This document shows positions 18,574-28,190 of a stretch of DNA of 64,000 nucleotides, in pieces (the stretch's first letter is position 1; each line of letters begins with the position of its first letter). The translations under genes were made by a program, and so were the position numbers. This DNA comes from Burkholderia sp. WP9 (GTDB lineage: Bacteria; Pseudomonadota; Gammaproteobacteria; Burkholderiales; Burkholderiaceae). The stretch covers positions 2,232,001-2,296,000 of the forward strand of contig NZ_FNTG01000001.1 in the NCBI RefSeq assembly GCF_900104795.1, in the 5' to 3' direction. A model generated the notes under the pieces. The model worked only from the letters and a program-made list of their open reading frames with translations. It did no database searches and was not told the origin of the DNA.

Positions 18574-20733
18574 TTACTGCTGCGGCGTCGGCTCGCCTTG
18601 CGGCGCGCCGCTTGCGCCATTCGCGCCTTCGTTCAGCAACGCCTTGGCCGACAAACGCACGCGGCCCTTTTCGTCCGTCTGGATGACCTTGACCTTCACT
18701 TGCTGGCCATCCTTCAGGTAGTCGTTGATGTCCTTGATACGCTCGTTGGCGATTTCGGAAATATGCAACAGACCGTCCTTGCCCGGCAGGATGTTCACGA
18801 TCGCGCCGAAATCGAGCAGCTTGAGCACGGTGCCTTCGTACACCTGGCCCACTTCGACTTCCAGCGTGATGTTCTCGATACGCTTCTTCGCTTCGGCCAT
18901 GCCTTCGCTGCTCGTGCTGGCGATGGTGACGACGCCGTCGTCCGAAATATCGATCGTCGTGCCGGTTTCTTCGGTCAGTGCGCGGATCACCGAACCACCC
19001 TTGCCGATCACGTCGCGGATTTTTTCCGGATTGATCTTGATGGTGATCATGCGCGGTGCGTAGTCCGACAGCACCGTGTTCGCGCCCGACACCGCCGAGG
19101 TCATCTTACCGAGGATATGCAGACGGCCTTCCTTCGCTTGCGCGAGGGCGACCTGCATGATTTCCTTGGTGATGCCCTGGATCTTGATGTCCATTTGCAG
19201 CGCGGTCACGCCTTGTTCCGTGCCCGCCACCTTGAAGTCCATGTCGCCGAGGTGATCTTCGTCGCCGAGGATGTCGGTCAGCACGGCAAACTTGTTGCCT
19301 TCCAGGATCAGGCCCATCGCGATGCCGGCGACGTGCGCCTTCATCGGCACGCCGGCGTCCATCAGCGCGAGGCAGCCGCCGCACACCGAAGCCATCGACG
19401 ACGAACCATTCGATTCCGTGATTTCCGACACGACGCGAATCGAGTAGCCGAATTCGTCGGCGCTCGGCAGGCATGCAGCCAGCGCGCGCTTGGCCAGACG
19501 GCCGTGACCGATTTCACGGCGCTTCGGCGAACCGACGCGGCCCGTTTCGCCGGTCGCGAACGGAGGCATGTTGTAGTGGAGCATGAAGCGTTCGCGGTAC
19601 TCGCCTTCAAGCGCGTCGATGTTCTGCTCGTCGCCCTTCGTGCCGAGCGTCGCCACTACCAGCGCTTGCGTTTCGCCGCGCGTGAACAGTGCCGAGCCGT
19701 GGGTACGCGGCAGCACGCCGGTACGGATTTCGATCGGGCGCACGGTGCGCGTATCGCGGCCGTCGATACGCGGTTCGCCGTTCAGGATTTGCGTACGGAC
19801 GATCTTCGCTTCGATATCGAACAGCACGTTGCCGACGGTTGCTTTGTCGGCCGCCACCGTGCCGCTTGCTGCAGCGTCTTCTTCCAGTTTCTTCGACGTG
19901 GCTGCGTAGACTTCCTTCAGCTTGGTCGAACGGGCTTGCTTGTCGCGCAGTTGGTAGGCGGCGAGCAGGTCGGCTTGCGCCAGTTCCGTCACGCGTGCGA
20001 TCAGCGGCTCGTTCTTCGCCGCCGGCTGCCAATCCCATTCCGGCTTGCCGCCTTCGCGGACCAGTTCGTGGATCGCGTCGATCGCGATCTGCATTTGCTC
20101 ATGACCGAACACCACGCCGCCGAGCATCACTTCTTCGCTCAGTTGCTGCGCTTCCGATTCCACCATCAGCACCGCGCGCTCCGTACCGGCGACGATCAGG
20201 TCGAGTGCCGATTCCTTCATTTGCGGACGCGTCGGGTTCAACACGTATTCGTTGTTGATATAGGCCACGCGTGCTGCGCCGACCGGGCCATTGAACGGCA
20301 GACCGGACACGGCGAGCGCTGCCGACGCGCCGATCAGCGCGGGAATGTCAGCGGGGATTTCCGGGTTCAGCGACAGGACGTGGATCACGACCTGGACTTC
20401 GTTGTAGAAGCCTTCCGGGAACAGCGGACGCAGCGGACGGTCGATCAGGCGCGAGATCAGCGTTTCGCCTTCCGACGGACGGCCTTCGCGACGGAAGAAG
20501 CCACCCGGGATCTTGCCGGCGGCGTAGGTCTTTTCGAGGTAGTCGACGGTCAGCGGGAAAAAGTCCTGGCCCGGCTTGGCCGTCTTGGCGCCGACCACGG
20601 TGGCCAGCACCACGGTATCTTCGACGTCGACGATCACGGCACCGCTCGCCTGACGAGCGATCTCGCCGGTTTCGAGGCGAACCTTATGTTGTCCCCACTG
20701 AAATTCTTTGACGATCTTATTGAACATAGTCAT
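18574..20733 (-). CDS. pnp: Polyribonucleotide nucleotidyltransferase (PNPase)
   Basis: 719 residues from [24 protein letters not shown] sequence seven bases ahead supports this ATG over a longer open frame. PNPase degrades RNA 3' to 5' using phosphate and is part of the RNA degradosome. Two RNase PH domains are seen (residues about 10-220 and 325-545, the latter with [13 protein letters not shown] and GRLAKRAL). They are followed by a KH domain ([18 protein letters not shown]) and an S1 domain ([16 protein letters not shown]), and the C terminus is Gly/Ala/Pro-rich. It follows rpsO, the classic pair. Confidence 0.97.
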   Translation of the reverse strand: MTMFNKIVKEFQWGQHKVRLETGEIARQASGAVIVDVEDTVVLATVVGAKTAKPGQDFFPLTVDYLEKTYAAGKIPGGFFRREGRPSEGETLISRLIDRPLRPLFPEGFYNEVQVVIHVLSLNPEIPADIPALIGASAALAVSGLPFNGPVGAARVAYINNEYVLNPTRPQMKESALDLIVAGTERAVLMVESEAQQLSEEVMLGGVVFGHEQMQIAIDAIHELVREGGKPEWDWQPAAKNEPLIARVTELAQADLLAAYQLRDKQARSTKLKEVYAATSKKLEEDAAASGTVAADKATVGNVLFDIEAKIVRTQILNGEPRIDGRDTRTVRPIEIRTGVLPRTHGSALFTRGETQALVVATLGTKGDEQNIDALEGEYRERFMLHYNMPPFATGETGRVGSPKRREIGHGRLAKRALAACLPSADEFGYSIRVVSEITESNGSSSMASVCGGCLALMDAGVPMKAHVAGIAMGLILEGNKFAVLTDILGDEDHLGDMDFKVAGTEQGVTALQMDIKIQGITKEIMQVALAQAKEGRLHILGKMTSAVSGANTVLSDYAPRMITIKINPEKIRDVIGKGGSVIRALTEETGTTIDISDDGVVTIASTSSEGMAEAKKRIENITLEVEVGQVYEGTVLKLLDFGAIVNILPGKDGLLHISEIANERIKDINDYLKDGQQVKVKVIQTDEKGRVRLSAKALLNEGANGASGAPQGEPTPQQ

Positions 20734-20910
20734 TGCTTTTCCTCTTCGTAATGCCGCGCGAACCAGAAGCGGCGCGGCAACGCCAAGACCGGCGCCGCAT
20801 GGGAAGAGTAGTGTTATGCCATTCCAGAGAGCCACGCTTGACGTTGAGTACGCGCGCGAACCGCTGGAATGACACAAAGCTCCGCCCTGAAGCCCGGCCA
20901 TGAATCGCTT

Positions 20911-20946
20911 CTTTACTGCTTGCTCTACTGCTTGATTACTGCTTCG
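20911..20946. repeat. Three 12-nt tandem repeats in the rpsO-pnp spacer
   Basis: Units at 20911-20922, 20923-20934 and 20935-20946 share the core tactgctt (ctttactgcttg, ctctactgcttg, attactgcttcg). They lie in the 345-nt spacer between rpsO and pnp, which otherwise holds only the rpsO terminator. The array could be a protein- or RNase-binding segment of the pnp leader, or simple slippage. Confidence 0.6.
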
Positions 20947-21018
20947 CCACTCCCGCCGCATGAACCAGCACGCCACTGCGGAGAACAGCCGGCGCGCATC
21001 ACATGAAGCGCACCGTGC

Positions 21019-21057
21019 AAAAACAAAATGCCTGTATCAGTGGAACTGACACAGGCA
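21019..21057 (-). terminator. rpsO intrinsic terminator / pnp attenuator
   Basis: tgcctgtatcag and ctgacacaggca form a 12-bp stem with a 5-nt loop. On the minus-strand RNA the single non-Watson-Crick pair is a G-U wobble (on the plus strand it would be A-C), and it is followed by TTTTGTTTTT. Both points show it acts on the minus strand, 22 nt after the rpsO stop. Read-through would supply pnp. Confidence 0.9.
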
Positions 21058-21078
21058 TCTTGCTGAACGACTGGCCGA

Positions 21079-21351
21079 TTACTTACGCAGACCCAGCTTC
21101 TCGATCAGTGCGCGGTAACGATCCGCGTCCTTACCCTTCAGGTAGTCGAGCAGCTTACGACGGCGGCTCACCATGCGCAGCAGACCGCGGCGGCTGTGGT
21201 GATCTTTCGTGTGAGCCTTGAAGTGAACGGTCAGTTCGTTGATGCGGGTCGTGAGCAGCGCGACCTGAACTTCGGGGGAGCCGGTGTCGTTAGCTGCGCG
21301 TGCGAATTGCGCGACGACTTCGGACTTCTTGCTTGTTTCAACTGCGGACAT
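21079..21351 (-). CDS. rpsO: 30S ribosomal protein S15
   Basis: 90 residues from [20 protein letters not shown]; the 11-codon in-frame extension upstream is rejected because AAGGAAAT sits before this ATG and the length fits S15. S15 binds 16S rRNA early in 30S assembly. Conserved [40 protein letters not shown] and [12 protein letters not shown] are all visible. In other proteobacteria S15 represses its own translation; the short leader here was not tested for a pseudoknot. Confidence 0.98.
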   Translation of the reverse strand: MSAVETSKKSEVVAQFARAANDTGSPEVQVALLTTRINELTVHFKAHTKDHHSRRGLLRMVSRRRKLLDYLKGKDADRYRALIEKLGLRK

Positions 21352-21541
21352 GTCGATTTCCTTAAGAACTAGACAGGCGGTCACGGAAGAAAGGCCGTGC
21401 CGTGGGTTACCCGTGTGCTTTCAATATTGCTGACATGCCTTGGATACAGGCCTGCCTCACAACGAACGGGACGCGTATTGTAGCACAGCCCAATCCGGCC
21501 GCGAACCCCGCTGTGACGGGCGGTGGCACGCCTTTCCCGCG

Positions 21542-22903
21542 TCATGGCCGCTTCATCTTGCAAACGCTCGGCAAGACCGTGCGCTCGGGCGGCAGCGCGA
21601 GCACCGTGCGAAAGCCATAGCCGGAGCCCTCGTTGTCGAAATGCACGCCCGGCGTGCCGGCTTTGTCCATTTCCATCACGTAAAGGGGCTGGATCAATTG
21701 GTGGTCGTCGGCGCGCATCCAGGAAGCGTGAAAGCCGTTGTCGAACCTGATGCCTTCCAGCGCTTTCGCCACGGCGGTCGGATCGACGCTGCCGGCGCGG
21801 CTCATCGCCGCAGCGAGGGTTTCGATCATCAGCGACATGCGCAGCACCGGGTAATCGTCCTGCGCGGCCGGGAAACGGGTCCGGAAGGCGGCGTACCAGG
21901 CGTCGGACGCCGCGCCGCCGGCGTTCGGATGCCAGTCCGCCACCGCGATCACGTGGCCGACGCCGGCGTCGGCCAACGCGGCCGGCGCGCCGAGGCTGTT
22001 GCCGTAGAACGTGTAGAACTTCGTGTCCAGCCCCTGTTCGCGCGCGGCCTTGACGAGCAGCGTCAGGTCGTTGCCCCAGTTACCCGTGATCACGGCGTCC
22101 GCTCCGCTCGCGCGGATCTTCGCCACGTACGGCGCGAAGTCCTTCACGCGTCCGATCGGATGAAATTCGTCGCCGACCACCGAAATGTCCGGCCGCTTCG
22201 TCGCCAGCGTCGAGCGCGCGAGGCTGCTGACGTCGTGTCCGAAACTGTAATCCTGGTTCAGCAGATAGACCTTCCTCACCGCCTTGTCGCGCTGGATCAC
22301 GTCGGCCAGCGCATCCATGCGCATGCCCGCGTGAGCGTCGAAGCGAAAATGCCAGAAGCTGCAGTTGGCGTTGGTCAGGGCGGGGTCGTCGGCGGAATAG
22401 TTGAGGAACAGTTCGCGGTTGCCCGGCTCGCGGCTGTTCTGCTTGTCGATCGCGCCGATCAGCGCGGCGGCGACCGCCGAGCTGTTGCCTTGCAGGATGT
22501 AGCCGATATGGCGGTCGGCGGCCGCGCGCAGTTGCGTGAGCGCCTCTTCGGTGCCGCCCTTGCTGTCCAGCACGACCAGTTCGAACGGATGCGCGCCGTC
22601 GGCGAGCTTCACGCCGCCGTGCGCATTCACCTGCTCGACGCCGAAGCGCAGATTGCGCTCCACCGCCGCGCCCGCGTTGGCGAACGGGCCGGACATGCCT
22701 TCGATCAACGCCAGCTGGATCGGCGTGCCGGTGGGTTTGTTCGCGGGCTTCGCTGCGGCGTTAGCCGTCGGCTTCGCTGCCGGACTCACTGCGGGGCTGG
22801 CTGCGGCGCCGGCCGTGGGGTTTGTCGCCGGCTCGCCCGCCGCGTGCGCCGCTGTCATCAAAAGCGCTGTCAACGCCACGGCCGTTCGTTGCCACTTTGC
22901 CAT
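21542..22903 (-). CDS. Periplasmic binding protein of the branched-chain amino acid (LivJ/peripla_BP_6) type, orphan
   Basis: 453 residues from MAKWQRTAVALTALLMTAAH; an ATG two codons upstream is also possible, but its ribosome site would be too close. A signal peptide ends near AHAA. Residues about 25-60 are an unusual Ala/Pro/Lys/Thr linker. The type I periplasmic-binding fold follows: PIQLALIEGMSGPFANAGA, YILQGNSSAVAAALIGAID, VYLLNQDYSFGHDVSS, GADAVITGNWGNDLTLLVKA. Family members bind leucine/isoleucine/valine, amides or aromatic acids for ABC import. No permease or ATPase gene lies next to it, so its partner and ligand are unknown. Confidence 0.85.
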   Translation of the reverse strand: MAKWQRTAVALTALLMTAAHAAGEPATNPTAGAAASPAVSPAAKPTANAAAKPANKPTGTPIQLALIEGMSGPFANAGAAVERNLRFGVEQVNAHGGVKLADGAHPFELVVLDSKGGTEEALTQLRAAADRHIGYILQGNSSAVAAALIGAIDKQNSREPGNRELFLNYSADDPALTNANCSFWHFRFDAHAGMRMDALADVIQRDKAVRKVYLLNQDYSFGHDVSSLARSTLATKRPDISVVGDEFHPIGRVKDFAPYVAKIRASGADAVITGNWGNDLTLLVKAAREQGLDTKFYTFYGNSLGAPAALADAGVGHVIAVADWHPNAGGAASDAWYAAFRTRFPAAQDDYPVLRMSLMIETLAAAMSRAGSVDPTAVAKALEGIRFDNGFHASWMRADDHQLIQPLYVMEMDKAGTPGVHFDNEGSGYGFRTVLALPPERTVLPSVCKMKRP

Positions 22904-23093
22904 CGTCATCGCCCCGCCTGATTGGTGAAAGCGCGGATCATAGGGGGTTCGGGACGGAATAAGCAAGCCGGGCCAAGCGTTACCCCACTACCCGGCCAGC
23001 CCTTCACGAAGCGCAAATCTTTTGCCGCAGCGCGTGTCAAAATAATGCGTCTCGATGATAAAAACCGCTACTCACACGCCATCGGAGGAATAC

Positions 23094-23645
23094 ATGTTCA
23101 ACCGCCACCACGTCACGGCGGCCTCGATCGGAGCGCCGGCCGCCGGGCGCCTGCGCCGCGCGGCGCTCGTCTGCCTGAGCGCCTTGACGCTTGCCGGCTG
23201 CGTGCAGCCCTGGCAGCAATACACCCAGGGCGCGGATGAATCCACCATCGTCGCGCGTCTCGGCCCGCCGCGCGAAAGCTACGACCTGCCCAACGGCGGG
23301 AAGCGGCTGATGTGGCCGACCCAGCCGATGGGCGAAACCACCACCGCGGCCGACATCGACGCGGCCGGCAAGATCGTCAACGTGCGCCAGGTGCTGCAAC
23401 CCAACGAGTTCTACCGCGCGGAAATCGGCAAGTGGACCAAGAGCGACGTGCTGGTGAATTTCGGCCGCCCGGTCGAAACGGCCTACTTCCCGTTGATGAA
23501 GCGTGAAGTCTGGACCTATCGCTATCTGGAAGACAACGTCTGGTACATGATGTACAGCTTTTATTTCGACGACCAGGGCATTGTCCGGCTCACGCAGAAA
23601 ACGCCTGATCCGTTGCACGATCCGGATCGCCGCAGCCTGTTCTGA
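23094..23645 (+). CDS. Outer-membrane lipoprotein, SmpA/BamE-like
   Basis: 183 residues from MFNRHHVTAASIGAP; GGAGGAA lies six bases ahead of this ATG. Residues about 20-38 form a lipoprotein signal peptide ending in a lipobox (ALTLAGC), so the cysteine should be lipidated. Two short repeats follow, each built like SmpA/BamE domains: ESTIVARLGPPRESYDLPNG and SDVLVNFGRPVETAYFP, with WTYRY after the second. No function is established. It might assist outer-membrane assembly, but this is not the bamE locus and the resemblance is weak. It ends with a strong terminator. Confidence 0.8.
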   Translation: MFNRHHVTAASIGAPAAGRLRRAALVCLSALTLAGCVQPWQQYTQGADESTIVARLGPPRESYDLPNGGKRLMWPTQPMGETTTAADIDAAGKIVNVRQVLQPNEFYRAEIGKWTKSDVLVNFGRPVETAYFPLMKREVWTYRYLEDNVWYMMYSFYFDDQGIVRLTQKTPDPLHDPDRRSLF

Positions 23646-23684
23646 GCGATGCGCAAATGACGCGCAATGCGCCGCGCATCTATC

Positions 23685-23713
23685 AAAGCCGCCTCTTCAG
23701 GCGGCTTTTTTTT
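23685..23713 (+). terminator. Intrinsic terminator after the lipoprotein gene
   Basis: aaagccgcct and aggcggcttt form a 10-bp stem with a CTTC loop and run into eight T residues. It lies 39 nt past the lipoprotein stop codon and is a textbook rho-independent terminator. Confidence 0.93.
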
Positions 23714-23879
23714 ATTTATTACGCATCGCGGCGAATTTTATTTCGCGCACAGCGGATTTATTTTTTGATAGAAAGGCTTTCGTAAGCATTGATTCAGCGC
23801 TGGTCTCCCATGAGGCCGCACGAGCGTAGCCGTGAATTCGGCGCCGAATGAATGCGCACCACTTACGGAGCCGTTATCG

Positions 23880-24518
23880 ATGAACCGTCCCAAACGCCTG
23901 TTGGTCGCCAACGTAGCGTGGGCGCACGAAACCGCCGTGCGCAACCCCGCATTTTTCCGCCACCTGGTGCGCGGCCAGAATCCGCACGTGTTGTGGATCG
24001 GTTGCTCGGACAGCCGCGTGCCCGCCGAGACCATCACACATTGCGAGCCGGGAGACCTGTTCGTCCACCGCAATATCGCCAACCTCTTTCAAGCCGGCGA
24101 CGACAACTCGGCGAGCGTGCTCGAATACGCGGTGAAGGTGTTGAAGGTCGGCCATGTGATCGTCTGCGGCCACTATGGATGCGGTGGCGTGCGCGCCGCG
24201 CTGCTGCCGCCCGAGCCGAGCCTGCCGCATGTGAATCGCCGGATCGCGCCGCTTTGCGCACTCGCCAAAGCACACCACGAAGAACTGGATGGCCACGCAA
24301 ACGAGCGGCAGCGCGTCGATCGCCTCGCCGAACTGAACGTGCTCGAACAGGTACGCGGCTTACGCGCGCACCCTATCGTGCAGGACGCCGATCCGGCGCC
24401 CCTCGTGCACGGCTGGATCTTCGCGCTCGAAGATGGGCGCATCAAGGTCCTCACGTCCGGCTACGAAGCCGACGACGCGATGACCTGCACCACCGCCGCC
24501 CACAGCGCCGCCGCTTAG
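23880..24518 (+). CDS. can: Beta-class carbonic anhydrase
   Basis: 212 residues from MNRPKRLLVANVAWAHETAV, the family start; an in-frame extension of 16 codons is rejected. The enzyme interconverts CO2 and bicarbonate in the cytosol. Zinc ligands are visible as Cys42 and Asp44 in GCSDSRVP, with His98 and Cys101 in GHYGCGG; the dyad Asp44/Arg46 is intact. The sequence resembles E. coli Can. It is followed 76 nt later by a SulP transporter in the same direction, suggesting a shared role in inorganic carbon supply. Confidence 0.95.
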   Translation: MNRPKRLLVANVAWAHETAVRNPAFFRHLVRGQNPHVLWIGCSDSRVPAETITHCEPGDLFVHRNIANLFQAGDDNSASVLEYAVKVLKVGHVIVCGHYGCGGVRAALLPPEPSLPHVNRRIAPLCALAKAHHEELDGHANERQRVDRLAELNVLEQVRGLRAHPIVQDADPAPLVHGWIFALEDGRIKVLTSGYEADDAMTCTTAAHSAAA

Positions 24519-24594
24519 CGCGACACCTCATGCGGATCCGATCCGGTTCGGCTTTCGCCGCATACCAGGCCCTACACCTCACCGCACCGACACC

Positions 24595-26163
24595 ATGAAC
24601 CTTCGAGCTTTTTTCTCCACGTTTCAGCGCGACCTGCTTGCGGGCACGGTCGTTTTTCTGGTGGCGCTGCCGCTCTGTCTCGGCATTGCCAATGCATCGG
24701 GCGTCGAGCCTTTTGCCGGGCTCGTTTCCGGCATTGTCGGCGGGCTGGTGGTGGCCGTGCTGAGCGGCTCGCGTCTGAGCGTGAGCGGTCCGGCCGCGGG
24801 CCTCGTCGTGATCGTCGTCGACGGGATCGCGCAACTCGGCAGCTTCTCTGCCTTCCTGCTGGCCGTGCTGCTGTCCGGGGCGATCCAGTTCGGCTTCGGC
24901 ATGCTCAAAGCCGGCCGCTTTGCCGCCTACGTGCCCTCGCCGGTAATCAAGGGCATGCTCGCCGCCATCGGCGTGCTGTTGATCGTCAAGCAGTTCCCGC
25001 TCGCGCTCGGGCTGTCCGGCGCGAACGCAGCGTCCGGCGCGCAAGCCGCGGGCGCGATCGTCACGCCGTTCGGTTCGATTTCTCTCGCGGCCTGCGTAAT
25101 CACCTTGCTCTCTCTGGCGATTCTGGTCGGCTGGGAAACGCGCGCGCTGCGCCGCTTCGCGCTGGTGCGCCGGGTACCGGCACCGCTCGCGGTCGTCCTG
25201 CTCGGAATCGGCGCGACATTGTTGCTCAGCGTGCTGACGCCGTCGCTCGCACCGCCCGCGGAACATCGGGTCGCGCTGCCGCCGCTGGAGTCGTTCGCCG
25301 CGCTGCGACTCGCGCTCGAGTGGGCCGACTTTGGGCCGCACTTCGCACAACTCGTCAATCCCGATGTCTGGCGCGTGGCCATCACGCTGGCGATCGTCGC
25401 GAGTCTGGAAACGTTGCTGAGCCTCGAAGCGGTCGAGCAGATCGATCCCGAGCGGCGCCCCGCGCCGCCGGATCGCGAGCTGAAGGCGCAAGGCGTCGGC
25501 AACCTGATTGCGGGTGCGATCGGCGGATTGCCGATCACGTCGGTGATCGTGCGCAGTTCGGCCAACGTGCATGCGGGCGCGCAAAGCCGGCTCTCGGCGA
25601 TCATTCACGGCGTGCTGCTGCTCGTCAGCGTGTTTGCGCTCACTAGCGTGATCAACCTGATTCCGCTCGCCTGCCTCGCGGCGATCCTGATCTTCACCGG
25701 GGTGAAGCTCGCCAAGCCGTCGCTGTTCGTCGCCGTCGCGAAACAGGGCTTCGCGCCGTTCGCCCCGTTTATCGTGACGCTGGTCGGTGTGCTCGCAACC
25801 GATCTGCTGATCGGCATCGTGCTCGGCATTCTGTGCAGCGTGCTGCTCGCGCTGTATGCGAATCTGCGCAGCCCGATCGTGCTAGCACAACACGGCGATC
25901 ACTATCTGCTGTCGTTTCGCAAGGACGTGTCGTTTCTCGGCAAAGTGCCGCTCAAGCATTACCTGCAGCAGATTCCCGACGGCGCCACGGTGATCGTCGA
26001 TGCGACGCGCGCCGATTTCGTCGACCACGACGTGCGCGAACTGCTCGACACGTTCGTGGCCGATGCACCGGAACGCGGCATCGCCGTCGAAGTGCGGCAT
26101 CAGGTGCAGGCCCAGGCGCGCGCGTCACGCGGCTGGTCGATGCGGCGCACGGCGACGGAGTAA
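24595..26163 (+). CDS. SulP-family anion transporter, probable bicarbonate importer
   Basis: 522 residues with about 12-14 membrane segments, then a cytoplasmic STAS-like domain (about residues 430-515). The SulP signature is seen in LLAGTVVFLVALPLCLGIAN and SGPAAGLVVIVVDGIAQLG, and in the later GVGNLIAGAIGGLPITSVIVRSS region. The STAS part contains GKVPLKHYLQQIPDGATVIV. SulP proteins move sulfate, bicarbonate or dicarboxylates. Adjacency to carbonic anhydrase points to bicarbonate, because some SulP proteins are fused to this enzyme. Substrate is inference. Confidence 0.85.
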   Translation: MNLRAFFSTFQRDLLAGTVVFLVALPLCLGIANASGVEPFAGLVSGIVGGLVVAVLSGSRLSVSGPAAGLVVIVVDGIAQLGSFSAFLLAVLLSGAIQFGFGMLKAGRFAAYVPSPVIKGMLAAIGVLLIVKQFPLALGLSGANAASGAQAAGAIVTPFGSISLAACVITLLSLAILVGWETRALRRFALVRRVPAPLAVVLLGIGATLLLSVLTPSLAPPAEHRVALPPLESFAALRLALEWADFGPHFAQLVNPDVWRVAITLAIVASLETLLSLEAVEQIDPERRPAPPDRELKAQGVGNLIAGAIGGLPITSVIVRSSANVHAGAQSRLSAIIHGVLLLVSVFALTSVINLIPLACLAAILIFTGVKLAKPSLFVAVAKQGFAPFAPFIVTLVGVLATDLLIGIVLGILCSVLLALYANLRSPIVLAQHGDHYLLSFRKDVSFLGKVPLKHYLQQIPDGATVIVDATRADFVDHDVRELLDTFVADAPERGIAVEVRHQVQAQARASRGWSMRRTATE

Positions 26164-26172
26164 CGCCACAAT

Positions 26173-26210
26173 GCAAAAGCCCCATGCCATTCAAGGCACG
26201 GGGCTTTTGC
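26173..26210. terminator. Bidirectional terminator between sulP and leuA
   Basis: gcaaaagcccc and ggggcttttgc pair perfectly over 11 bp, extended inward by a further 4-bp stem (tgcc/ggca) after one mismatch. The hairpin lies between two convergent genes, 10 nt after the SulP stop and 53 nt past the leuA stop on the other strand, with T-rich flanks in both directions. Confidence 0.85.
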
Positions 26211-26262
26211 GATTCAAACGACGAACCGGCGTCGCGCCGTCAGCGCGCTGCCTTCAGCTCAC

Positions 26263-27810
26263 TCACTCCGAACGCTGCGGATTCAACTTGTCCACGTTCG
26301 AATACAGCTTGTTGAGCGCCGAGATATACGCTTTCGCGGAAGCCGCGACGATATCCGGATCGGTGCCCACGCCGTTGACGATGCGCCCACTCTTCGACAA
26401 ACGCACGGTCACTTCGCCTTGCGCCTGCGTGCCGGTGGTGATCGCATTCACCGAGTACAGCAGCAGTTCCGAGCCGCTGCCCACTTCCGTTTCGATCGCG
26501 TTCAACGTGGCGTCGACCGGGCCGTTGCCGCGCGCTTCGCCGGTCACTTCCTTGCCTTCCACCGAGAACACGATCTTCGCGTGCGGCTGCTCGCCGGTTT
26601 CCGAATGTTGCGACAGCGACAGGAACTTGTAGTGCTCCTTCTCCTGCGCCTCGGCGGATTCTTCCGTGACGATCGCGATAATGTCTTCGTCGAAGATTTC
26701 CGACTTGCGGTCGGCCAGTTCCTTGAAGCGTGCAAACGCCGTGTTCAGTTCCGCTTCGCTATCCAGCGCGATGCCCAATTCCTGCAGACGCTGCTTGAAT
26801 GCGTTACGACCCGACAGCTTGCCGAGCACGATCTTGTTCGCGCTCCAGCCCACGTCTTCGGCGCGCATGATTTCGTAGGTGTCGCGCGCCTTCAGCACGC
26901 CGTCCTGGTGGATGCCTGACGCGTGCGCGAACGCATTCGCGCCGACCACCGCCTTGTTCGGCTGCACGACGAAACCGGTGATCTGCGACACCAGCTTCGA
27001 AGCCGGCACGATCTGCGTAGTATCGAGACCGATATCGAGGCCGAAATAATCTTTGCGGGTCTTCACGGCCATCACGATTTCTTCGAGCGACGTGTTGCCC
27101 GCGCGCTCGCCAAGGCCGTTGATCGTGCACTCGACCTGACGCGCACCGCCGATCTGCACGCCGGCCAACGAATTCGCCACCGCCATGCCGAGGTCGTTAT
27201 GGCAATGCACCGAGAACACAGCCTTATGCGAGTTCGGAATGCGCTCGCGCAGCGTTTTCACGAGCTGACCGTACAACTCCGGCACGCCGTAACCGACCGT
27301 ATCCGCGATGTTGATGGTGGTCGCGCCTTCGGCAATCACCGCTTCCAGCACGCGGCACAGAAAGTCCATGTCCGAGCGGCTGCCGTCTTCGGGGGAGAAC
27401 TCGACGTCGTCGGTGAATTTGCGGGCGAAGCGCACCGCCAGCTTTGCCTGCTCGAACACCTGGTCCGGCGTCATGCGCAGCTTCTTTTCCATGTGCAACG
27501 GCGAGGTTGCAATGAACGTGTGGATGCGGAAGTGATCGGCGGGTTTGAGCGCGTCGGCCGCGCGCTGAATGTCTTTGTCGTTCGCGCGGGCAAGCGAACA
27601 GATCGTGCTGTCCTTGATCAGGCCCGCGATTGTTTGGATCGCGTCGAAATCGCCATTCGAGCTTGCCGCGAAGCCTGCTTCGATCACGTCCACCTTCATC
27701 CGTTCCAACTGCTTCGCGATACGGATTTTTTCTTCTTTCGTCATCGACGCGCCGGGCGATTGTTCGCCGTCTCGCAACGTGGTGTCGAATATGATCAGTT
27801 TGTCGGACAT
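26263..27810 (-). CDS. leuA: 2-isopropylmalate synthase
   Basis: 515 residues from [25 protein letters not shown] eight bases ahead fixes this ATG, and a 36-codon in-frame extension is rejected. The enzyme condenses 2-oxoisovalerate with acetyl-CoA, the first step of leucine synthesis. The catalytic barrel shows [12 protein letters not shown], the metal-binding [13 protein letters not shown] and [11 protein letters not shown]. The C-terminal leucine-binding regulatory domain spans about residues 385-515. It is separate from the ilv genes but close to them, with pssA and psd between. Confidence 0.97.
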   Translation of the reverse strand: MSDKLIIFDTTLRDGEQSPGASMTKEEKIRIAKQLERMKVDVIEAGFAASSNGDFDAIQTIAGLIKDSTICSLARANDKDIQRAADALKPADHFRIHTFIATSPLHMEKKLRMTPDQVFEQAKLAVRFARKFTDDVEFSPEDGSRSDMDFLCRVLEAVIAEGATTINIADTVGYGVPELYGQLVKTLRERIPNSHKAVFSVHCHNDLGMAVANSLAGVQIGGARQVECTINGLGERAGNTSLEEIVMAVKTRKDYFGLDIGLDTTQIVPASKLVSQITGFVVQPNKAVVGANAFAHASGIHQDGVLKARDTYEIMRAEDVGWSANKIVLGKLSGRNAFKQRLQELGIALDSEAELNTAFARFKELADRKSEIFDEDIIAIVTEESAEAQEKEHYKFLSLSQHSETGEQPHAKIVFSVEGKEVTGEARGNGPVDATLNAIETEVGSGSELLLYSVNAITTGTQAQGEVTVRLSKSGRIVNGVGTDPDIVAASAKAYISALNKLYSNVDKLNPQRSE

Positions 27811-28050
27811 GTCGAGTCTCCTGCGGAGTCGTTCAATGGTGGGGATGGGATAGTGGAATTCGGTTGTCTGCGCTAGCGCTGGCAATACTCGATCACAGAC
27901 GAGACAGACGGAGGGCAAAAACGGTCAGCGCGGCAAAAAGGCCCTGCTCTCTGCTAACAGCGCGGCAGACGCCCCGGCACTGGCATGTTCAATGGCACGT
28001 CAAGGCGCGTAGTGCGACTCCACAAGGAACGTGAACGCAGTCATCCAACG

Positions 28051-28079
28051 ACTATAGCGGCATTCCCGCCGCCACGCAA
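28051..28079 (-). promoter_or_regulatory. Candidate leuA promoter
   Basis: On the minus strand TTGCGT (28074-28079) and TATAGT (28051-28056) are separated by 17 bp, about 240 nt ahead of leuA. The 380-nt spacer 27811-28190 otherwise holds only the pssA terminator. A possible 14-codon frame starts at the expected first transcript base, but it is not leucine-rich, so no attenuator can be claimed. Confidence 0.5.
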
Positions 28080-28122
28080 TTGGCGCCGGACCCGCTTGCC
28101 GGCGCCGCCAGACGGGCTCGCC

Positions 28123-28155
28123 AAACGAAAAACGGCAGCCCGAAGGCCGCCGTTT
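28123..28155 (-). terminator. pssA intrinsic terminator with TTCG loop
   Basis: Read on the minus strand, AAACGGCGGCC, the tetraloop TTCG and GGCTGCCGTTT form an 11-bp stem (one G-U pair) followed by TT and CGTTT. It lies 36 nt after the pssA stop. Confidence 0.88.
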
Positions 28156-28190
28156 GATCGTGTGTTTCAACCCGTTGCGCTAGCGACCGA

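Noticed and set aside
28000..28050. Leader peptide/attenuator for leuA
   Set aside because: A 14-codon frame begins at the expected transcript start, but it has only one Leu codon, no ribosome site and no following pair of alternative hairpins.
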